Below are positions 8,213 through 16,412 of a stretch of DNA of 38,796 nucleotides, piece by piece. The position numbers and the translations under genes are program-made. Below the pieces are notes generated by a model that worked only from the letters and a program-made list of their open reading frames with translations, was not told the origin of the DNA and did not search any database. Where the stretch lies: positions 1 through 38,796 of the forward strand of contig NZ_SDWW01000044.1 of assembly GCF_004168625.1 (NCBI RefSeq), in the 5' to 3' direction. The DNA is from Pengzhenrongella frigida (lineage in GTDB: Bacteria > Actinomycetota > Actinomycetes > Actinomycetales > Cellulomonadaceae). Each line of letters begins with the position of its first letter. Position 1 is the stretch's first letter.

Positions 8213-9307
8213 TCACGCGGCCCTCCGGTCCGGGACGGTGTGCACGCCCTGGGCGGCACCGCGGCGGCGCAGCGACATGACGAACGCGAGGATCTTGGCG
8301 ACCTGGACGAACAGGTCCTCGGGCACCTCCTGGCCGAGCTTGCAGGCCGCGTTCAGCGCCCGCGCGAGCGGCACGTCCGCGACCATCGGCACGCGCTTGG
8401 CCGTGGCCTCCGCGCGGATGCGGGCGGCGACGTGGCCGGAACCCTTGGCCACCACCCGCGGGGCGCCGTGCCCGGGTTCGTACTTGAGCGCGACGGCGAC
8501 GTGGGTGGGGTTGACGAGCACGACGTCGGCCGTGGCGATCGCCGCCATCATGCGGTTGCGGCTCATCGCCAGCTGCTTGGACCGGATCGCGCCCTTGAGC
8601 AGCGGGTCACCCTCGCTCGACTTGCTCTCCTGCTTGATCTCCTGGGTGCTCATCATCGTCTGCTTCCGGTTCGTCTTCCGGATCACGAGGATGTCGAACA
8701 CCGCGAGGATCAGGCCCGCGGCGACGGCGGTGCGCATCAGGTCGGCGACGCCGCCGGCGGCGAGGTCGAGGACCTGGTGCAGGGACAGCCCGCCGGACGT
8801 CAGCAGCATCGGGGTGATGTTCTTGACGGTGACGAACAGGACCCCGGCCACGACGATCGTCTTGAGCAGCGCCTTGAGGCCCTGCCACCAGGCCTGCCCG
8901 CCGAACACGCGCTTGAGGCCCTTGACCAGGTTGAACTGCTTGAACGTGGGCTTGAGCTTCTTCGTCGAGAAGTAGATGCCGCCCTGCGCCGCGGAGCCAC
9001 CGATGGCGGCGATCACGACGACGACGAGCAGCGGCGCGATGGCCGGCAGGATCGTCGTCGTACCGTCGAAGAGCGCCTGGACGGCCACGGCCGGGTCCGG
9101 GTTGGCGATGATCGCGCGCACCACCGTGAGCTGTTGGACCGCGTTCGCGGTCCCGGTCGCGAGCACGGCGGACAGCGTCATCGCCGCCACCCCCATGCCG
9201 AGCCACGCGGACAGGTCCTGCGACCGCTGCAGCGCACCGTCGTGGCGCAGCTGCTTCATGCGCTTCGGGGTGGCCTTGTGGGACTTGTCGCCGGCGTCGC
9301 CGCTCAT
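8213..9307 (-). CDS. flhB: Flagellar export switch protein FlhB
   Basis: FlhB controls the switch from rod/hook to filament export. Four membrane helices fall in the N-terminal 210 residues, followed by a cytoplasmic domain with the self-cleavage motif NPTH at residues 266-269 (context VVLVNPTHVAVALKY). The N-terminus KSHKATPKRMKQLRHDG is typical. The 364-residue length is normal. The ATG at 9307 overlaps the fliR stop (ATGA). The C-terminal tail after about 350 is short and Arg-rich. Confidence 0.97.
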   Translation of the reverse strand: MSGDAGDKSHKATPKRMKQLRHDGALQRSQDLSAWLGMGVAAMTLSAVLATGTANAVQQLTVVRAIIANPDPAVAVQALFDGTTTILPAIAPLLVVVVIAAIGGSAAQGGIYFSTKKLKPTFKQFNLVKGLKRVFGGQAWWQGLKALLKTIVVAGVLFVTVKNITPMLLTSGGLSLHQVLDLAAGGVADLMRTAVAAGLILAVFDILVIRKTNRKQTMMSTQEIKQESKSSEGDPLLKGAIRSKQLAMSRNRMMAAIATADVVLVNPTHVAVALKYEPGHGAPRVVAKGSGHVAARIRAEATAKRVPMVADVPLARALNAACKLGQEVPEDLFVQVAKILAFVMSLRRRGAAQGVHTVPDRRAA

Positions 9308-10065
9308 CCGGACACCCCCATCAACGTGGTCATGGCCTCGCCCGTGAGGTGCGAGACCAGCTGCGGCAGCGCGACGAACGCGGTGCCGGCCAGCATCAGG
9401 GTCAGCAGGATCTTCAGCGGGAAGCCGAGCGCGAACGCGTTCAGCGCCGGGGCGACGCGCGTGAGCAGACCGAGGCCGACGTCGGCCAGGAAGAGGACGA
9501 CGGCGAGCGGGCCCGCGATCTGCAGCGTCGCGACGAACATCGCGGTGAGCCCGGCCGTGCTGGACGCGGCCATGGCCGCGAGGTCGAGCGACATGCCGAG
9601 CGGCAGCACGTCGAACGTGCGGACCAGCCCGAGGATGACGATCTGGTACCCGTCCGAGGCGAAGAGAAGGACGATCGCCGTCAGCTGGTAGAGCCGGGCG
9701 AACTGCGCACCGCTGAACTGGCCCATCGGGTCATAGGCCTGCGACATCTGGAACCCGGCCAGCAGGTCGATCAGCCCGCCGGCGGACTGCAGCGCGGCGA
9801 ACACCAGCGCGACGAGGAACCCGAGGGCGGCGCCGATCAGGACCTGCATGAGGAGCTGGCCGACGAACGCGGCGACGTCGGTCGGGTCGGACGCCGCCCG
9901 GGCGCGCGGCGCGATGAGCAGCGCCAGGGCGAGGGCGAGCATCACCCGGACGGTGTTGGGGATCCCGCGGTGGGCGAACGGTGGGGCGATGATGAGGAAC
10001 GTCACGATCCGGACCCCGGCCAGCATCACCGACTCGAGCCCGACCCACGGCAGGGCGAAGGTCAT
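9304..10065 (-). CDS. fliR: Flagellar export gate protein FliR
   Basis: FliR is an integral membrane subunit of the FliP5-FliQ4-FliR1 export gate. The 253-residue product is of usual length, strongly hydrophobic, with a typical RIVTFLIIAPPFAHRGIP start and several membrane helices to the C-terminus. It begins one base after the fliQ stop and its own stop overlaps the flhB start. Confidence 0.95.
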   Translation of the reverse strand: MTFALPWVGLESVMLAGVRIVTFLIIAPPFAHRGIPNTVRVMLALALALLIAPRARAASDPTDVAAFVGQLLMQVLIGAALGFLVALVFAALQSAGGLIDLLAGFQMSQAYDPMGQFSGAQFARLYQLTAIVLLFASDGYQIVILGLVRTFDVLPLGMSLDLAAMAASSTAGLTAMFVATLQIAGPLAVVLFLADVGLGLLTRVAPALNAFALGFPLKILLTLMLAGTAFVALPQLVSHLTGEAMTTLMGVSG

Positions 10066-10066
10066 G

Positions 10067-10342
10067 TCAGCCGCCGCTGAGCAGGGTCGGGATGCGGCTG
10101 AAGAGCTCCTCGGTGAAGCTGACGACCTCCGCGATCATCCAGTGCCCGGTCACGAGCAGCACGACCCCGACCGCGAGCGCCTTCGGCACGAAGCTGAGCG
10201 TGACCTCCTGCACCTGGGTGACGGACTGCAGCAGCGAGACCGCGAGGCCCACCACGAGCGCGGTGATGAGCACCGGAGCGCACAGCTTGGCGGCGAGGAC
10301 GAGGGCGTCGAGCCCGATGTCGAGAACGGCATTGGTGTCCAC
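10067..10342 (-). CDS. fliQ: Flagellar export gate protein FliQ
   Basis: A small export-gate subunit with 91 residues and two membrane helices (about 18-38 and 50-72), separated by the conserved SLLQSVTQVQEVTLSFVPK loop. Length and loop motif are diagnostic. It lies three bases after fliP and one base before fliR, the usual fliPQR order. Confidence 0.96.
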   Translation of the reverse strand: MDTNAVLDIGLDALVLAAKLCAPVLITALVVGLAVSLLQSVTQVQEVTLSFVPKALAVGVVLLVTGHWMIAEVVSFTEELFSRIPTLLSGG

Positions 10343-10345
10343 GGC

Positions 10346-11290
10346 TCAACCCGTCGCCGTATAGCTGCCGACCAGGGCCGTGATGATCAGGCCCCACCCG
10401 TCGACGAGCACGAACAGCAGCAGCTTGAACGGCAGCGCGATCATCGTCGGCGGCAGCATCATCATGCCCATCGCCATCAGCGACGAGGAGACCACCAGGT
10501 CGATCACCAGGAACGGCACGAAGATGACGAACCCGATGATGAACGCGCTGCGCAGCTCGGAGAGCATGAACGCCGGGATGAGCGTGAGGGTCGAGACGGA
10601 CTCCGCGTCCTCGGGGTTGGGCAGGTCCGCCGCGCGGGTCATCAGCGCGATGTCCTCCTCGCGGGTCTGCTTGAGCATGAACTCGCGCAGGGGCTCCTGA
10701 CCGACGTCGACGGCCTGCGAGAAGGTCGCGCTGCCGTTGAGGTAGGGCTGCAGCCCGACCGTGTTCACCTCGGACAGCACCGGCGCCATGATGAACAGGC
10801 TGAGGAACAGTGCGAGCCCGGCGAGGATCTGGTTGGGCGGCACGCCGGTGAGGCCGAGCGCGTTCCGCGTGAGGGCGAGCACCACGAAGATCTTGGTGAA
10901 GGCCGTCATCATCAGCAGCAGCGACGGGGCCACCGACAGGACGGTGAGCGCGAGCAGCACGGTGATCGAGCTGCTCGGGGTGCCGTTCACGCCGTTGAGG
11001 TCGACCGTGACGGACGGGTCCGCGGCGGGCGCGTTGGGGTCGACCGGGGCGGTCGGGTCCACGGGATCACCCGGAGCGGCGGGCAGGATCACGGTCGCCC
11101 TCAGCGCGACGACGGTGGCAGGTGCCGCGGTCGCATGCCCGACGGCGGTCGCGGGTGCGGCGATCGTGGGTGCCGCCGCCGTGGGTGCGGCGGTCGCGGG
11201 TGCGGCGCCCGCGAGCGCGAGCAGGACCGCGACCCCGGCGACCGCGAGACCGACCCGCAGCAGGTGCGGGGTCGGCGATGCGCCGCTCAT
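10346..11290 (-). CDS. fliP: Flagellar export gate protein FliP with signal peptide and long Ala/Thr/Pro extension
   Basis: FliP is the main gate subunit of the flagellar export apparatus. The C-terminal 200 residues carry the family signature (TAFTKIFVVLALTRNALG, PPNQILAGLALFLSLF, FVIFVPFLVIDLVVSSSLMA). The N-terminus has a signal peptide (about 11-35) followed by a roughly 65-residue low-complexity segment built from AAPT/AAPAT units and VDPTAPVDPNAPAADPS, expected to lie outside the membrane. This makes the protein 314 residues, longer than the usual 245 or so. The start overlaps the fliO stop (ATGA). Confidence 0.96.
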   Translation of the reverse strand: MSGASPTPHLLRVGLAVAGVAVLLALAGAAPATAAPTAAAPTIAAPATAVGHATAAPATVVALRATVILPAAPGDPVDPTAPVDPNAPAADPSVTVDLNGVNGTPSSSITVLLALTVLSVAPSLLLMMTAFTKIFVVLALTRNALGLTGVPPNQILAGLALFLSLFIMAPVLSEVNTVGLQPYLNGSATFSQAVDVGQEPLREFMLKQTREEDIALMTRAADLPNPEDAESVSTLTLIPAFMLSELRSAFIIGFVIFVPFLVIDLVVSSSLMAMGMMMLPPTMIALPFKLLLFVLVDGWGLIITALVGSYTATG

Positions 11291-11919
11291 CGGCGCACCG
11301 TGCGCTGCTGGACGACGTCGACCGCCCGCCGCCAGGTGTCGAGCGACAGGATCGAGCCGTGCAGCGCGCTGGCGCCGCGCGCGCTCGACGACGCGGCGAG
11401 GCCGGCGAGGTGCGCCAGCCCGGCCGGGTCCACCACGGTCGTCGGGAGCACCTGATCGTCCGCGGGCACGTCGTCCGCGAGCCGGTCGGACCCGTCGGCG
11501 TGCGGGCTGACCAGCTCCCCGACCAGCGGTCCGTCCGGGTAGGGGCCGACCAGCGTCGCCAGGTCGATCTCCTCGCGAAGCACGTAGGTCGCGTCGTCCG
11601 CGACGACGGAGGAGGTCACGAGCACCGAGGAGTCGCCCGCCAGGGGGGTCGGCACCGGCGCGGGGGCGGGCACGTCGATCTCGGTGAGGACCCGCACGCC
11701 CTGCTCGCCGACCCCGAGCAGCAGCACGCGCCCGGCGACCTCGACGAGCGCGATGCCGGAGCCCTTGCCGAGCGACTGCCGGCCGAGCACCGTCAGCGGG
11801 ATCGAGCGCGGCTTGCCGAGTCCCGACATCCCCGAGAGCTTGCGGCTCGCGAGCCAGATGAGGGCGAGCACGCAGGCGAGGGCGAGCACCACCCGCAGGC
11901 CCAGCAACGCGACGGACAT
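11287..11919 (-). CDS. fliO: Flagellar biosynthesis protein FliO
   Basis: FliO helps assemble the FliP gate ring. The 210-residue product has one N-terminal membrane helix (about 5-25) followed by the typical cytoplasmic block PLTVLGRQSLGKGSGIALVE and VLLLGVGEQGVRVL, then a variable acidic tail. It lies between fliN and fliP as in many clusters, with a one-base overlap with fliN (TGATG). Confidence 0.9.
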   Translation of the reverse strand: MSVALLGLRVVLALACVLALIWLASRKLSGMSGLGKPRSIPLTVLGRQSLGKGSGIALVEVAGRVLLLGVGEQGVRVLTEIDVPAPAPVPTPLAGDSSVLVTSSVVADDATYVLREEIDLATLVGPYPDGPLVGELVSPHADGSDRLADDVPADDQVLPTTVVDPAGLAHLAGLAASSSARGASALHGSILSLDTWRRAVDVVQQRTVRR

Positions 11920-12620
11920 CAGGCTGAGGCTTGGTCGGCCGAGATGATCTCCGTGATGCGGATCCCGTAGTCCTCGTCGACGACGACGACCTCGCCGCGG
12001 GCGATCAGTCGGCCGTTGACCATGATGTCCGCGGGCGATCCGGCGGCACGGTCGAGCTCGAGCACCGATCCCGGGATCAGCTCGAGGACCTGTCGGACGG
12101 GCAGGCGGGTGCGGCCGATCTCGGCGGTGAGCGTCATCTCGACGTCGTACAGCAGGCGCAGGTCGGTGCGCTGACGCGGGTCGCGCTGGTGCGGCACGGT
12201 GGCCTCGCGCGTGCGGTTGCGGACCCCGAACCAGGCCTGCGGCACGCCGTCGGCCAGGAGAGCGAAGGCCGTCAGGCCCTCCCCGACGAGGTCTGCGCCG
12301 ACGGGGCGGATCTCGGCCACGTCGAGCACGCCCGGACCGAACGCCACGGCGGCGGCCTCGAGGGCGGGGCGCAGCGCGTCGGCGAGCGAGATCGGGGTGC
12401 CGCCGGCGCCCGCGAGGGACTCCGCGACCGCGGTCTCGGCGACGAGGATGAGCTCGACGCTGCTGGCCCCGACGAACGTCGACACCACGGCAGCCGCCTC
12501 GGGTCCGGGGCCCCGGGCCGGATCGAGCGGCGCGACCGTCAGCGGGACGGTCGACGGCAGCAGGCTGACGAGCAGCTCGGCGGCGGCGCGGGCCTCGGGA
12601 GCAAGGGTGGGGGCGAACAT
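11919..12620 (-). CDS. fliN: Flagellar switch protein FliN with an extra N-terminal FliY-like domain
   Basis: FliN is part of the C-ring that sets rotation direction and docks FliH. The C-terminal 80 residues form a standard SpoA domain (YDVEMTLTAEIGRTRLPVRQ, LELIPGSVLELD, GEVVVVDEDYGIRITEI). The N-terminal 140 residues resemble the CheC-like domain of Firmicute FliY, although the helix where CheC phosphatases carry the E-x-x-N motif reads ALRPALEAAAVAFG, so no phosphatase site is evident. No CheY-binding EIDALL-type peptide is seen. ATG at 12,620 (MFAPTLAP) overlaps the fliM stop by one base; a GTG at 12,653 is less likely. Confidence 0.92.
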   Translation of the reverse strand: MFAPTLAPEARAAAELLVSLLPSTVPLTVAPLDPARGPGPEAAAVVSTFVGASSVELILVAETAVAESLAGAGGTPISLADALRPALEAAAVAFGPGVLDVAEIRPVGADLVGEGLTAFALLADGVPQAWFGVRNRTREATVPHQRDPRQRTDLRLLYDVEMTLTAEIGRTRLPVRQVLELIPGSVLELDRAAGSPADIMVNGRLIARGEVVVVDEDYGIRITEIISADQASA

Positions 12621-13552
12621 CAGGAGGTCTCCTCGGAGGTCACGACGACACACGCGAGGCGCGTGCCTTGGGTCCCGGCAGCGGCCCGGGCGAGAACGAC
12701 GCCGTCGACGACGACATCGAGGGGGCGAGTGGCGGGATGGCCCAGGCGGACGACGTCGCCGACCACGAGGCCGACGACGTCGGACGGGCGCACCGTCATC
12801 GGGGTGAACCGCACGGCGACCGGGACCGGGACCAGGCCCACGCCGGCGGTGAGCCGCGCGAGCGCGTTGTCGTGAGCGGCGAGCTCGGCGGACGTCCGGC
12901 TGTCGGTGTCGTCGCCGGCGCGCAGGCCCGCGAGCACGACGTCGGCCGGCAGCATCATCGTCGTGGTGTCCTCGAGGTCACCGACGTGCATCGTGAAGGT
13001 CGCGACGATGACGGGCGCCGAGGCCGCGACGGCCTGGACGAACTGCGGGCTGTACTGCACCGTCCGCACGTCGACCGTCATCGGCATGATCCCGGCGAAC
13101 GCGTAGGAGAAGTCCCCGAGCGAGAGCTGCAGGAGGTCGCGGACGAGCTGGAACTCGATCTCGGTGAGCTCCCGCTCGGCGTCGCCGATCACCATGCCCG
13201 GCCCGCCGAGCAGGAAGTCGACCCAGCTCATCGTCATCCCGCTGGGGATCTGGACGACGGCGGTCGCGCGGCTCGGCTCCACCGTGCACATGAGCATCAC
13301 GGTCTGCTGCGGGAGCGAGCGGACGTACTCCTCGTAGGAGCGCATCGTGACCGAGTCGATCGAGACTGTCGCGAGGGTGCGCAGGCGTGCCGAGAGCTGG
13401 TTTCCCCACTGGCGGGAGAAGTTCTCGAATGCCATCTCGAGGACCCGGCCGTGCTCGCGCACCAGGGTCATCGGTCGACGGAAGTCGTACGGCTGCGGGG
13501 GGCCGGTGTTGCCGCGCCGTTTGCGCGTCTGCTTCGTGTCCTGGACCGTCAC
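12620..13552 (-). CDS. fliM: Flagellar motor switch protein FliM lacking the CheY-binding peptide
   Basis: FliM links FliG to FliN in the C-ring. The 310-residue product has the conserved middle domain (YDFRRPMTLVREHGRVLEMA, QWGNQLSARLRT, then FSYAFAGIMPMTVDVRTVQ) and a C-terminal SpoA domain. The first 20 residues are Lys/Arg-rich (KQTRKRRGN) and do not contain the LSQxEIDALL peptide that normally binds phospho-CheY. The start is a GTG at 13,552 with only a weak ribosome site (AGAG); no upstream in-frame start was seen before a stop. A 149-base gap with three hairpins separates it from fliL. Confidence 0.95.
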   Translation of the reverse strand: MTVQDTKQTRKRRGNTGPPQPYDFRRPMTLVREHGRVLEMAFENFSRQWGNQLSARLRTLATVSIDSVTMRSYEEYVRSLPQQTVMLMCTVEPSRATAVVQIPSGMTMSWVDFLLGGPGMVIGDAERELTEIEFQLVRDLLQLSLGDFSYAFAGIMPMTVDVRTVQYSPQFVQAVAASAPVIVATFTMHVGDLEDTTTMMLPADVVLAGLRAGDDTDSRTSAELAAHDNALARLTAGVGLVPVPVAVRFTPMTVRPSDVVGLVVGDVVRLGHPATRPLDVVVDGVVLARAAAGTQGTRLACVVVTSEETS

Positions 13553-13621
13553 GAAACTCTGATCGGCCGCGGTCGCGCGGTTGTGAGGAACCGGTCGGCT
13601 CGTCCTTGCGACGGTGGTGGC

Positions 13622-13690
13622 ATCCCGATGAGACGCGGGATCGATGTGGCGCCCTCCATGGCGCCGTGAACTACCGGCATCCGTGCCGGT
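13622..13690 (-). promoter_or_regulatory. Three hairpins in the fliL-fliM spacer
   Basis: In the 149 bases between fliL and fliM lie three perfect stems: ATCCCG (13622-13627) with CGGGAT (13636-13641); GGCGCC (13648-13653) with GGCGCC (13660-13665); ACCGGCA (13673-13679) with TGCCGGT (13684-13690). No U-run follows. They may set the fliM level relative to motAB-fliL or mark an internal transcript end. Confidence 0.4.
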
Positions 13691-13701
13691 CGGGTATCAC
13701 C

Positions 13702-14220
13702 TCACTGGGTGACGAAGTCGGTCAGATAGACGTCCATCACCTCGCCCTCGTACGCCTCGGCGAGCTCGCTGACAAGTTCGGCCTTGAGCGCCTCGCGGGT
13801 CACCGGGTCGGAGACCTCCTCGACGGTGTGCCCGGAGAACAGGGCGATCGCGTGGTCGAGGGCCTTCGAGGTGTCCGGCGCTTCCTCGCCGACGTCGGCG
13901 GTCAGCTGCAGGCCGAGGCCGAGGCGAAGGTAGTGACCGTCGGAAAGGTTGATGCTCACGGCCTCGACCGAAACGACCGCGCCGGGAACGGGCGCAGGCT
14001 CCGCGGCCGGCTCGCCGCCGGGCTTGAGCAGGAAGAAGTAGGCCGCGCCGCCGACGGCGAGGACCGCGACCGCCGCCCCGATGATCAGGACGAGCTTCTT
14101 CGGCTTCTTCCCGCTCTTCTTCTTCTTCTTGGTGTCCGCGGGCGCTGCTTCTGCGACCTTGGACTCACGGATCCCACCGATGGGGCGCTTGGAGCTGGAG
14201 ATCACCCGTTGCTCACTCAT
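13702..14220 (-). CDS. fliL: Flagellar basal-body protein FliL
   Basis: FliL surrounds the stator units and supports torque. The 172-residue product has a Lys-rich cytoplasmic N-terminus (KKKKKSGKKPKK), one membrane helix (about 43-66) and an extracytoplasmic stomatin-like domain (INLSDGHYLRLGLGLQL, then the ALKAELVSELAEAYEG helix and VMDVYLTDFV end). It starts 7 bases after motB, with AAGGA upstream, so it belongs to the motA-motB-fliL group. Confidence 0.93.
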   Translation of the reverse strand: MSEQRVISSSKRPIGGIRESKVAEAAPADTKKKKKSGKKPKKLVLIIGAAVAVLAVGGAAYFFLLKPGGEPAAEPAPVPGAVVSVEAVSINLSDGHYLRLGLGLQLTADVGEEAPDTSKALDHAIALFSGHTVEEVSDPVTREALKAELVSELAEAYEGEVMDVYLTDFVTQ

Positions 14221-14227
14221 GGCGTTG

Positions 14228-15070
14228 TCATCCTTCGTTCGCTGCGATCACGATTGGTAGCAGGGCGCGTACCGGTTCGGCCAAGGGGCTGCGGATGACC
14301 AGGTCGACCCGGCGGTTGATGGCGAGCGAGTCGCTCCCGTCGGTGCTGGTCAAGGGTCGGGCGTCGCCAAAGCTGACCGCCGAGATCCGGCTGCCCGCGA
14401 TCCCGTCGACCTCGACCAGGTGGCGCAGCACCTGGGTCGCCCGGTCGGCCGAGAGCTCCCAGTTCGTCGGGTACCGACCAGAGATGGGGATCGCGTCGGC
14501 GTGCCCCTCGACCGAGATCTCGTCCGGGATGGACGAGATGGCAGGGCCGGTCGCGTTGAGCACGGTCTGCGCCGCCGGCTTGAGGACGGCGCTTCCGGTC
14601 TCGAAGAAGAAGTCGTTGGCGATCAGGCCGACGATCAGGCCGCGCGAGTCGATCCCGTAGCTGACCTGCTGGCCCACGCCCGCGGCCACGAGGTTCGCTT
14701 CGATCTGGTCCCGCATCGCCTCGAGACGCGCGAGCTCGGCGCGGGCGTCGACAAGGTTCTGCGCGTCCTCCGTGAGCTCGGCCGCGGGGGCGATCGGGTT
14801 CGTCTCGCCGGCCGGCTTGATGCTCGCCGGCACGGCGCCGGCGTCCTTCATGATGCCGGACGCACCCGTGAGGACCGTGGGCGAGGCGTTGCCGAAGCCC
14901 GCGGCGAGCGAGCCGGCGAGGGCCTCGAACTTGGTCTGGTCGACCTGGCTCATGGCGTACATCACGATGAACAGGCCGACGAGCACGGTCATCATGTCCG
15001 CGTAGCTGACGGCCCACCGCTCGTGGTTCTCGTGCTCCTCCTCGTGGACCTTGGGCTTCCGGCCGCTCAT
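14228..15070 (-). CDS. motB: Flagellar stator protein MotB
   Basis: MotB anchors the stator to peptidoglycan and supplies the ion-binding Asp. The 280-residue product has one membrane helix with the key Asp in SYADMMTVLVGLFIVMYAM, a plug-like segment, and an OmpA-type domain (FFFETGSAVLKPAAQ, EGHADAIPI, NWELSADRA, NRRVDLVI). Ion choice (proton or sodium) cannot be settled by eye. ATG at 15,070 overlaps the motA stop (ATGA). The same frame stays open far upstream inside motA, but that part is a shadow. Confidence 0.96.
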   Translation of the reverse strand: MSGRKPKVHEEEHENHERWAVSYADMMTVLVGLFIVMYAMSQVDQTKFEALAGSLAAGFGNASPTVLTGASGIMKDAGAVPASIKPAGETNPIAPAAELTEDAQNLVDARAELARLEAMRDQIEANLVAAGVGQQVSYGIDSRGLIVGLIANDFFFETGSAVLKPAAQTVLNATGPAISSIPDEISVEGHADAIPISGRYPTNWELSADRATQVLRHLVEVDGIAGSRISAVSFGDARPLTSTDGSDSLAINRRVDLVIRSPLAEPVRALLPIVIAANEG

Positions 15071-15840
15071 GCTGCAGCCTTCTTCGCCTTGCCCGGCTCG
15101 ACCGGCAGCAAGCTGCGCAGGCGTTCGCCGACGAGCCGCGGGTTGGCGCCGGCCTGGACCGCGAGCAGCCCCTCGACCGCGACCTCCATCTGCTGGCACT
15201 CGAGGTCGGACGCCCGCTTGAGGCGCGCCGAGAGCGGCAGCCACAACAGGTTCGCCGTGAGCAGGCCCCACAGGGTGGCGACGAACGCCGCGGCGATCAG
15301 GGGGCCGAGCAGGTCGGGCGACGACAGGTTCTCGAGCACGTGGACCAGCGAGACGACCGTACCGATGATGCCGATCGTGGGGGCATAGCCGCCGAGGTCG
15401 GCGAAGAACTTCGACGAGGTGCGGTCCTGCGCGCGCTTGGTCGCGATCTTGTCGTCGAGGATCATCCGGAGGTCCTCGGGATCGGTGCCGTCGATCGCGG
15501 CCTGCAGGCCGGACTTGAGGAACTCGTCGTCGATCTCCTTGGCCGCGTCCTCGAGGGCGAGCAGGCCCTCGCGCCGGGCGCGGTCGGCGAGGTTGACGAG
15601 GGTGTCGATCGTGGCCTCGGGCTTGGGCAGCTTGAGCGTGAACGCCTTGGGCAACGAACCGAACGCCCGCTTGACGTCCTTGAGCGTGCTGCCGGTCAGA
15701 CCGGCACCCAGGGTGCCGCCGATCACGAGGATCATCGGAGGCGGCAGGATGACGGACATCGGGCTCGAGCCCTCCATGATGATGGAGGCGAGGACCGCGC
15801 CGAACGAGACGACGATCCCGATGATCGTGGCGGGATCCAT
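15067..15840 (-). CDS. motA: Flagellar stator protein MotA
   Basis: MotA forms the pentameric ring of the stator and pushes on FliG. The 257-residue length is normal. Four membrane helices are present, with the conserved PTIGIIGTVV helix start and FVATLWGLLTANLLWLPLS end, and a charged cytoplasmic loop (DRARREGLLALED, DRTSSKFFADLGGYAP). Start overlaps the flbD stop by one base (TGATG). Confidence 0.97.
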   Translation of the reverse strand: MDPATIIGIVVSFGAVLASIIMEGSSPMSVILPPPMILVIGGTLGAGLTGSTLKDVKRAFGSLPKAFTLKLPKPEATIDTLVNLADRARREGLLALEDAAKEIDDEFLKSGLQAAIDGTDPEDLRMILDDKIATKRAQDRTSSKFFADLGGYAPTIGIIGTVVSLVHVLENLSSPDLLGPLIAAAFVATLWGLLTANLLWLPLSARLKRASDLECQQMEVAVEGLLAVQAGANPRLVGERLRSLLPVEPGKAKKAAA

Positions 15841-16136
15841 CAGAGCTGCCGGGGGTACAGCTGGACGGGCGGCGCGAGCGGCTCGTCGTCGTCAGGGAGG
15901 TCCGGGGCGCTGTGCAGGCCGAGGTGCTGCTGCACGTCCTGCGCGCGGGCCACGAGGGTCGCACGGTAGGTCGTGATCAGGTCGATGACCTCCGCCATCG
16001 GTTCAGTCACGATGAACTTGGTGCCGTCCACGAGCGTGAGGATCGTGTCCGGGGTGCTGTCGATGCGCTGAAGCAGATCGGGGTTGATCGCGAACTGCGT
16101 GCCGTTGAGGCGCGTCACGATAATCACGGTGGCCAT
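15840..16136 (-). CDS. flbD: FlbD/SwrD-family flagellar protein
   Basis: A small cytoplasmic protein found beside motA in many clusters; the SwrD member increases motor torque in Bacillus. The 98-residue product matches over the first 60 residues (VIIVTRLNGTQFAINPDLLQ, then TLVDGTKFIVTEPMAEVID). The C-terminal 35 residues are acidic and Pro-rich and specific to this organism. It is the first gene of the flbD-motA-motB-fliL group and lies 276 bases after flgE. Confidence 0.9.
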   Translation of the reverse strand: MATVIIVTRLNGTQFAINPDLLQRIDSTPDTILTLVDGTKFIVTEPMAEVIDLITTYRATLVARAQDVQQHLGLHSAPDLPDDDEPLAPPVQLYPRQL

Positions 16137-16239
16137 CCCTGGGTCGATCCTCCAGGCCCATCCATGGGCCCTGTACGTTCCTCATCGACCCGAAGGCCGA
16201 CGGTGTGAGCGTTCCACCGCCCCTGACTGCACCGCTTCA

Positions 16240-16282
16240 CCCCCCCCGACCCCCGCCCCACCCCGCACCGACCCCCTCCCCC
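16240..16282 (-). promoter_or_regulatory. G-quadruplex motif upstream of flbD
   Basis: The plus strand shows six C-runs of 4-8 bases within 43 bases (16240-16247, 16250-16254, 16256-16259, 16261-16264, 16272-16276, 16278-16282), so the coding strand and any mRNA leader carry six G-runs with mostly 1-2 base spacers. This fits a very stable G-quadruplex about 100 bases before the flbD start. Confidence 0.6.
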
Positions 16283-16302
16283 GCTTTCCAGAGGAAACTG
16301 CG

Positions 16303-16351
16303 CGGCCGGCGCACCGAACTCTCGCAAATCGTGAGTTCGGTGCGCCGGCCG
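16303..16351 (-). terminator. 19-bp perfect hairpin after flgE
   Basis: Arms 16303-16321 and 16333-16351 are perfectly complementary, with an 11-base loop. On the minus strand it lies about 60 bases past the flgE stop and before the G-run tract and flbD. No U-run follows, so it may be a factor-dependent end, a partial stop or an mRNA 3' end protector splitting flgE from flbD-motAB. Confidence 0.6.
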
Positions 16352-16412
16352 GACGGGGCTGGCGGGCGGCGAGCGTCGAGCGTCGGGCGGCGAACGCCGC
16401 CGACGAACCGGC

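Noticed and set aside
5941-8280. A long plus-strand open frame opposite flhA
   Set aside because: Asp/His/Arg-rich antisense shadow with no family features; the minus-strand flhA is unmistakable.
14228-15964. Apparent 578-residue fusion ending in MotB
   Set aside because: The first 298 residues are motA read in the wrong frame; motB has its own ATG at 15,070 overlapping the motA stop.
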